Of a DNA stretch of 64,000 nucleotides, positions 60,108-64,000 are shown in pieces. The position numbers and the translations under genes were made by a program. The notes under the pieces were generated by a model that was not told the DNA's origin, did no database searches, and saw nothing but the letters and a program-made list of their open reading frames with translations. The DNA is from Dyadobacter beijingensis DSM 21582 (GTDB taxonomy: Bacteria; Bacteroidota; Bacteroidia; Cytophagales; Spirosomataceae): NCBI RefSeq assembly GCF_000382205.1, contig NZ_KB907786.1:248001-312000 (forward strand), given 5' to 3'. Position 1 is the first letter of the stretch. Every line of letters begins with the position of its first letter.

Positions 60108-61691
60108 ATGCATTTCAATATCCAAAAATATAAGCTTTCGCTCGCGTGCCTGCTCCTGGGTGCAGGCCTGATGATCGGCTGTACCGACGATTTCGACGCC
60201 ATCAACACGGATAATACCAAGCTGGGCTCGGTGGGCGCGGCCGAATATCCCTACATGTTCGCCAATGCATTAATGGCCTCCACGCTCGCGCCGAACGACT
60301 TCGAGATCGGCGAAGGCACTGTCGCCGGAGTGTACTCGCAGTTCTATTCACAAGCCGCCATGTCGTTCCCTACCGATCGTTACGTGATCAAGCAGGAATG
60401 GATGCCCGCGGCCTGGAACCCGGTGTACATTTCTTCGGCACCGCAGCTGAAAACGATCATGGAGAATACGGACGAAAAGCTGCCCGAGAATGCGATCGCG
60501 AAAGTGTGGTGGGTATGGATGTTCCACCGCGTGACCGACTATTTCGGGCCGGTACCATACTTCCAGGCTGCCAATGGCGGCGATGCCGTGGCCTACACGC
60601 CGCAGGACTCGATCTACTATGATTTTTTCAAAAAGCTGGAATCGGCCTCGAATACATTGAAAAGCGCGGGTGCCGCGACGCCTTACGACAAATTTGACCT
60701 GATTTACAATGCGAAAGGCAACCAATCTCCGGCCTACTGGGCGAAATTCGCCAACACATTGCGCCTCCGCCTCGCATTACGTATTTCAAAAGCTAACCCG
60801 ACGCTCGCCAAACAGCAGGCGGAGGCGGCCGTGGCGGCGGGCGTGATGACAAGCACGGCGGACGATGCTTATATGCCGAAATCATCGTCCGTGTATGCAG
60901 AGCGCAACGGTTTGTCGCAGATAGTGGCGTGGGACGAGCTGCGCATGAGCTCCACCATGGAGTCCATTATGAAAGGGTATGACGATCCGCGGATGCCGAT
61001 TTACTTCCAGCCGGCCAGTTTTACGGGTAAATACGATGGCGTTCGGAACGGCTTGCTGGTAGTGGAGAAGCAAATGGATATCAATTCGCGGAAATTCAAC
61101 TCCAACCTCGGCTCGCGCTGGGCGGTGAATGTCGGGAACGGCAGCTTTACGGCGGTTTTCAATACCCCTCAAAATATCCTGCATGCTGCGGAAGCATATT
61201 TCCTGAGGGCGGAAGGCGCGCTCAACGGCTGGAATATGGGTGAGAGCGCCCAGAGCCTTTACGAAACGGGTATTAAAATGTCGATGGCGCAATGGGGCAT
61301 TACCGACCAGGCCGTGATCGCGAAATACATTGCAAACCCGGCCACGCCGATCGCGCCGCAGGACGGACAGAACTCTCCGCCGGTAAACAATTATCCCGCC
61401 AAATGGGCAGCTTCCGCCGATATGAACCGCAAGCAGGTAGCCCAGCAAAAATGGCTCGCATTATTCCCCGACGGCATGGAAGGATGGTCGGAAGTGCGCC
61501 GCTCAGGCCTGCCGGAACTTTACCCGATCGTGCACAGCGAAAACACAGACCTGCCGGCCGGTAAATTCATCCGCCGCATTCCATTCCTGGACACCGAAAA
61601 GCAAACCAACGCCGCGGAAGTGGAGAAGGCCGTGAAAATGCTCAACGGCCCGGACAATGCCGCTACGCCGCTCTGGTGGGACAAGAACTAA
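60108..61691 (+). CDS. SusD/RagB-family surface lipoprotein (SusD-like type 2; second pair)
   Basis: A 527-residue SusD-like lipoprotein. Lipobox LMIGC with Cys25, then TDDFDAINTDNT, an acidic tether. Typical segments are IAKVWWVWMFHRVTDYFGPVPY and KFANTLRLRLALRISK, a SusD-like type 2 (nutrient-binding outer-membrane lipoprotein) pattern, and VAQQKWLALFPDGMEGWSEVRRSGLPELYPI at the C-terminus. It captures the ligand for the preceding SusC. The hexosaminidase gene follows after 44 bp of octad repeats. Confidence 0.94.
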   Translation: MHFNIQKYKLSLACLLLGAGLMIGCTDDFDAINTDNTKLGSVGAAEYPYMFANALMASTLAPNDFEIGEGTVAGVYSQFYSQAAMSFPTDRYVIKQEWMPAAWNPVYISSAPQLKTIMENTDEKLPENAIAKVWWVWMFHRVTDYFGPVPYFQAANGGDAVAYTPQDSIYYDFFKKLESASNTLKSAGAATPYDKFDLIYNAKGNQSPAYWAKFANTLRLRLALRISKANPTLAKQQAEAAVAAGVMTSTADDAYMPKSSSVYAERNGLSQIVAWDELRMSSTMESIMKGYDDPRMPIYFQPASFTGKYDGVRNGLLVVEKQMDINSRKFNSNLGSRWAVNVGNGSFTAVFNTPQNILHAAEAYFLRAEGALNGWNMGESAQSLYETGIKMSMAQWGITDQAVIAKYIANPATPIAPQDGQNSPPVNNYPAKWAASADMNRKQVAQQKWLALFPDGMEGWSEVRRSGLPELYPIVHSENTDLPAGKFIRRIPFLDTEKQTNAAEVEKAVKMLNGPDNAATPLWWDKN

Positions 61692-61731
61692 CATTCAGTC
61701 ATTCATTCGATCATTCAGTTATTCAACATTG
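61692..61731 (+). repeat. Octanucleotide microrepeat spacer before GH20
   Basis: Five successive 8-mers fill the spacer: CATTCAGT, CATTCATT, CGATCATT, CAGTTATT, CAACATTG. It lies between the susD stop and the start codon of the hexosaminidase at 61736. Confidence 0.6.
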
Positions 61732-61735
61732 AACA

Positions 61736-63799
61736 ATGCTCATCCGCATCTTACTGGCCTGCCTGCTCGTTACACCTGTTTTTGCACAAAATACGCCTGT
61801 ACTTTTCCCTGAACCGGAAACAGTGCGCTACACGTCGGAAAGATTGCCGTTATCATCGCTCACCGTGGCGATTCCCGCCAAGGCGCCGAAAGAAGTGCAG
61901 TTTGCATTGCAGGAACTAAAAAAACTGGTCGGCGAGCGGGCGGGTGTGGGCATTAAAACGTCGAACTCTGCGTCTGCGGCCAGATTCCGGTACGCGGTCG
62001 CGAAGGAAGGCGGTGCATTGCCCGATGCGGGCGAAAAAAACGGAAAAAGCAGCCGGGAGCATTATAAACTGACCGTGTCGGGCGCGGGCGTGCGGGTGGA
62101 GGCGGAAACGTCGGCCGGATTGTACTATGCCGTGCAGACATTGCGCCAGCTGGTAAGTGGTGCAGGCAAAAATGCATTTATCCCCGGCGTGATCATCGAG
62201 GACCGTCCGAAACTGGCCTACCGCGGCGTGATGATGGATTTCGCACACGGCGGCTTGCTGACGGTCGACGAGATCAAGCGGCAGATCGATTTCCTGGCGA
62301 TGTGGAAAACCAACCAGTACTACTTTTACAATGAGGTCAGTATCGAGCTGAAAGGTTACCCGACTGTCGCCTACCGCGCGGGCTACTCGAAGGCGCAAAT
62401 CCGGGAGATTGTCGCATACGGAAAGGAGCGTCATATGGATGTGGTGCCGTTCCTGAATCTCTACGGGCATTTGCACGAGCTGCTGCGGAGCGAGCAATAC
62501 GCCGATCTGGCTATCGGTCAATACGGCCACGAGCTCGACCCGCGCAAGCCGGCGATCAATGCAATGCTGCAAGACTGGATCAAACAATATACCGACCTCT
62601 TCCCAAGCCCTTTCATCCATGTCGGTTTCGATGAAACCTGGGAAACCAAGCGCATTGCCGACGACCGGGACGGCCGGATCAGCTCCGAAAACCTTTGGGT
62701 ACAGCAGCTCACATTCGTCCAGAAAGAGCTCGAAAAGTACGGCAAAACCGTGCTGGCGTGGACGGATATGAACAACTACTATCCCGACATTATTAAGAAA
62801 ATCCCGAAAGAGGTCATTCCCGTCATATGGGAGTATAAGCCTGATACGGTGGAGATTAACCGCTACCTGAACCCGGTGCTGAAAGAGAAAAAACCATTTT
62901 TTATCCAGCCGGCGGTGTCGGGCTGGGGCCATATTTACCCCGACGCGGATTACACCTATACCAACATCGACCTCTGCCTGCAGGCAGGCATGCGCAACAA
63001 CACATTAGGGTTTATTCACTCAGTATGGACCGATCCCGTGGAGCCGTTTGTGCGGGCGTCGTGGCTGTTTATGGCTTATGGCTGCATTGGTGCCTGGCAG
63101 GGTAAAGTGCCTGATAAAAAGGATTTTACCGAACGTTATTCGCAAATCATGTACCCTTCGGTAGCGGCCGGCATGGGGAAGGCATTCGATTACCTGGCCG
63201 CGTCGAACGCGGCGCTCGATAAATGCCTCGGCCGCAATACCGCCGGCATGCCGCGGGGAACGATCATCGAAAGCTGGTCGAACCCGTTTTTGCCTTACTA
63301 CCTGAAAAACACCACCGAACACGTTGCCGATTTCCGGAATGCCCGCAAACTGAGCGAGTTGGCCCAGGGCGAGCTGATCACCGCATTGCATACTGCAAGT
63401 CCGAAAGACACGGCGTTCATCCATTCGATGATCGTCACGGCGCGGCTTATGGCTTACTCGGCAACGCGTTTCCTGTGGGCAAAAACGATTAGCGACCGGT
63501 GGGACGAATCGATGCTGCAGCGGAAGAAGAACGACTTCGTGGTATACGACATTACCCATCTCTGCCACGGCCTGCTGATCGACGTAATGGACGAGAATGG
63601 AGAGCTGAAAACGGCCTATTCGGAAGCGTGGAAGTCGGAATACCTGCCTTACCGGATGAATACGATGCTGGGCCGCTTCGATGTCGAATATGCGCTGTGG
63701 CAGAAGCTGTTCCTCAAAGTGATCGACTACCGCATTGAAAATAAACCGGAACACGTAGCTGATCAGTCATTCGAGGCATTGTTCAAACCTGATTTTTAA
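61736..63799 (+). CDS. GH20 beta-N-acetylhexosaminidase-like enzyme
   Basis: A 687-residue secreted glycoside hydrolase of family 20. Signal peptide MLIRILLACLLVTPVFA, an N-terminal GH20b-like alpha/beta domain (~30-150, with SAGLYYAVQTLRQL), then the catalytic TIM barrel beginning RPKLAYRGVMMDFAHGGLL. The catalytic pair is Asp299-Glu300 in HVGFDETWE, the HxGxDE motif. Family enzymes remove terminal beta-GlcNAc or GalNAc by substrate-assisted catalysis. The C-terminal ~200 residues are helical. It is the only hydrolase of the locus in view, so the target probably contains N-acetylhexosamine. Confidence 0.9.
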   Translation: MLIRILLACLLVTPVFAQNTPVLFPEPETVRYTSERLPLSSLTVAIPAKAPKEVQFALQELKKLVGERAGVGIKTSNSASAARFRYAVAKEGGALPDAGEKNGKSSREHYKLTVSGAGVRVEAETSAGLYYAVQTLRQLVSGAGKNAFIPGVIIEDRPKLAYRGVMMDFAHGGLLTVDEIKRQIDFLAMWKTNQYYFYNEVSIELKGYPTVAYRAGYSKAQIREIVAYGKERHMDVVPFLNLYGHLHELLRSEQYADLAIGQYGHELDPRKPAINAMLQDWIKQYTDLFPSPFIHVGFDETWETKRIADDRDGRISSENLWVQQLTFVQKELEKYGKTVLAWTDMNNYYPDIIKKIPKEVIPVIWEYKPDTVEINRYLNPVLKEKKPFFIQPAVSGWGHIYPDADYTYTNIDLCLQAGMRNNTLGFIHSVWTDPVEPFVRASWLFMAYGCIGAWQGKVPDKKDFTERYSQIMYPSVAAGMGKAFDYLAASNAALDKCLGRNTAGMPRGTIIESWSNPFLPYYLKNTTEHVADFRNARKLSELAQGELITALHTASPKDTAFIHSMIVTARLMAYSATRFLWAKTISDRWDESMLQRKKNDFVVYDITHLCHGLLIDVMDENGELKTAYSEAWKSEYLPYRMNTMLGRFDVEYALWQKLFLKVIDYRIENKPEHVADQSFEALFKPDF

Positions 63800-63818
63800 A
63801 GATTGGCGAATTAGACCG

Positions 63819-63868
63819 CTGCCTTCACGGGCGCTGCCGGATATTTTAATGTTCCCGTGAAAAAGCAG
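63819..63868 (+). other. Imperfect hairpin after GH20
   Basis: CTGC with GCAG and TTCACGGG (63824-63831) with CCCGTGAA (63854-63861) form an interrupted stem. No T-run follows on the plus strand, so it is a doubtful terminator. Confidence 0.35.
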
Positions 63869-63891
63869 GATTAAAACAGGTGAATTTATTT

Positions 63892-63924
63892 TTGTAAACT
63901 ATTTTATATAAATTTTGTAAACAA
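63892..63924. promoter_or_regulatory. Paired operator sites near the right edge
   Basis: TTGTAAACTA at 63892-63901 and TTGTAAACAA at 63915-63924 start 23 bp apart, the same type and spacing as upstream of the second susC. The second overlaps the -33 box of the promoter described next. This places the gene beyond the window in the same likely regulon. Confidence 0.6.
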
Positions 63925-63944
63925 AAAATTAAGTCATACATTTG
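63914..63944 (+). promoter_or_regulatory. Full-consensus promoter for the gene at the right edge
   Basis: TTTG at 63914-63917 and TACATTTG at 63937-63944 are spaced by 19 bp, the ideal Bacteroidota TTTG-N19-TAnnTTTG promoter. The operator at 63915-63924 overlaps the -33 box. Confidence 0.7.
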
Positions 63945-63970
63945 AACAACAGCTCTTGTACGAACCCGCT

Positions 63971-64000
63971 ATGCTATTTGCCGACCTGAACTATCCTGCA
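63971..64000 (+). CDS. Possible start of a gene that leaves the window
   Basis: An ATG at 63971 opens a frame (MLFADLNYPA) that is open to the last base. It is 27 bases after a perfect -7 element, so it may be the first codons of the next gene. Ten codons are too few to call a family, and the true start could lie outside. Confidence 0.35.
   Translation, partial: MLFADLNYPA

Noticed and set aside
1..64000. tRNA, rRNA, insertion sequence or prophage
   Set aside because: I saw no cloverleaf, rRNA segment, transposase frame, terminal repeat pair or phage structural gene.

Overview
The window looks like chromosome of a Bacteroidota bacterium of the order Cytophagales (Spirosomataceae-like; Dyadobacter or a close relative is my best guess, from gene content and a GC content near 50-55 %, without a database search). 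Supporting traits are two SusC/SusD outer-membrane pairs, other TonB-linked receptors with carboxypeptidase-like N-terminal domains, lipoproteins with acidic residues just after the lipid-anchored Cys, a fused MoaC-MoaB, and promoters with the Bacteroidota -7 element TAnnTTTG. No tRNA, rRNA, CRISPR array, prophage or intact insertion sequence was seen.

Layout. 1-7.2 kb: two tiny unknown genes, a Bcr/CflA-type efflux pump, an SF1 helicase, a large DUF5686-type surface protein and the broken end of a DUF4143 ATPase. 7.2-10.9 kb: an NmrA-like NAD(P)-binding protein facing a ~990-residue FAD/Fe-S 2-hydroxyacid dehydrogenase. 11.3-23.2 kb: a SusC/SusD pair followed by a small lipoprotein and two consecutive 1112-residue FG-GAP/ASPIC lipoproteins. 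23.2-31.1 kb: housekeeping and miscellaneous genes (beta-barrel protein, SDR, purH, a membrane-anchored gluzincin, a sodium/solute symporter, cyclophilin, lytic transglycosylase). 31.5-35.4 kb: a compact molybdenum-cofactor operon moeA-moaD-moaE-moaCB-moaA. 35.5-38.9 kb: small secreted proteins, a GT87 glycosyltransferase and an esterase. 39.0-46.4 kb: two PVC-type dehydrogenase-like proteins, only the first with a cytochrome c domain, and a Tat-exported TIM-barrel isomerase. 46.4-55.8 kb: a stand-alone CBM48 protein, a TonB receptor, DoxX, an aldo/keto reductase, an M23 peptidase, a Tat-exported class V aminotransferase-fold protein, and a UPF0323-like lipoprotein next to a YgiC-like ATP-grasp enzyme. 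55.9-64 kb: a GntR/FCD regulator, a second SusC/SusD pair and a GH20 hexosaminidase, forming a small glycan-utilisation locus probably aimed at N-acetylhexosamine-containing glycans.

The most informative non-coding signals are: (i) pairs of TTGTnnACAA-like palindromes, 22-23 bp apart, in front of gntR, the second susC and the gene beyond the right edge, which define a candidate regulon for the GntR protein; (ii) an array of heptanucleotide repeats (consensus GCYTAAM) in opposite orientation on the two sides of a terminator at 46.4-46.6 kb, with octanucleotide microrepeats in two other spacers; and (iii) a pair of very short minus-strand genes at 42.15-42.52 kb whose 3' end shares a 21-bp terminator stem with the convergent gene.
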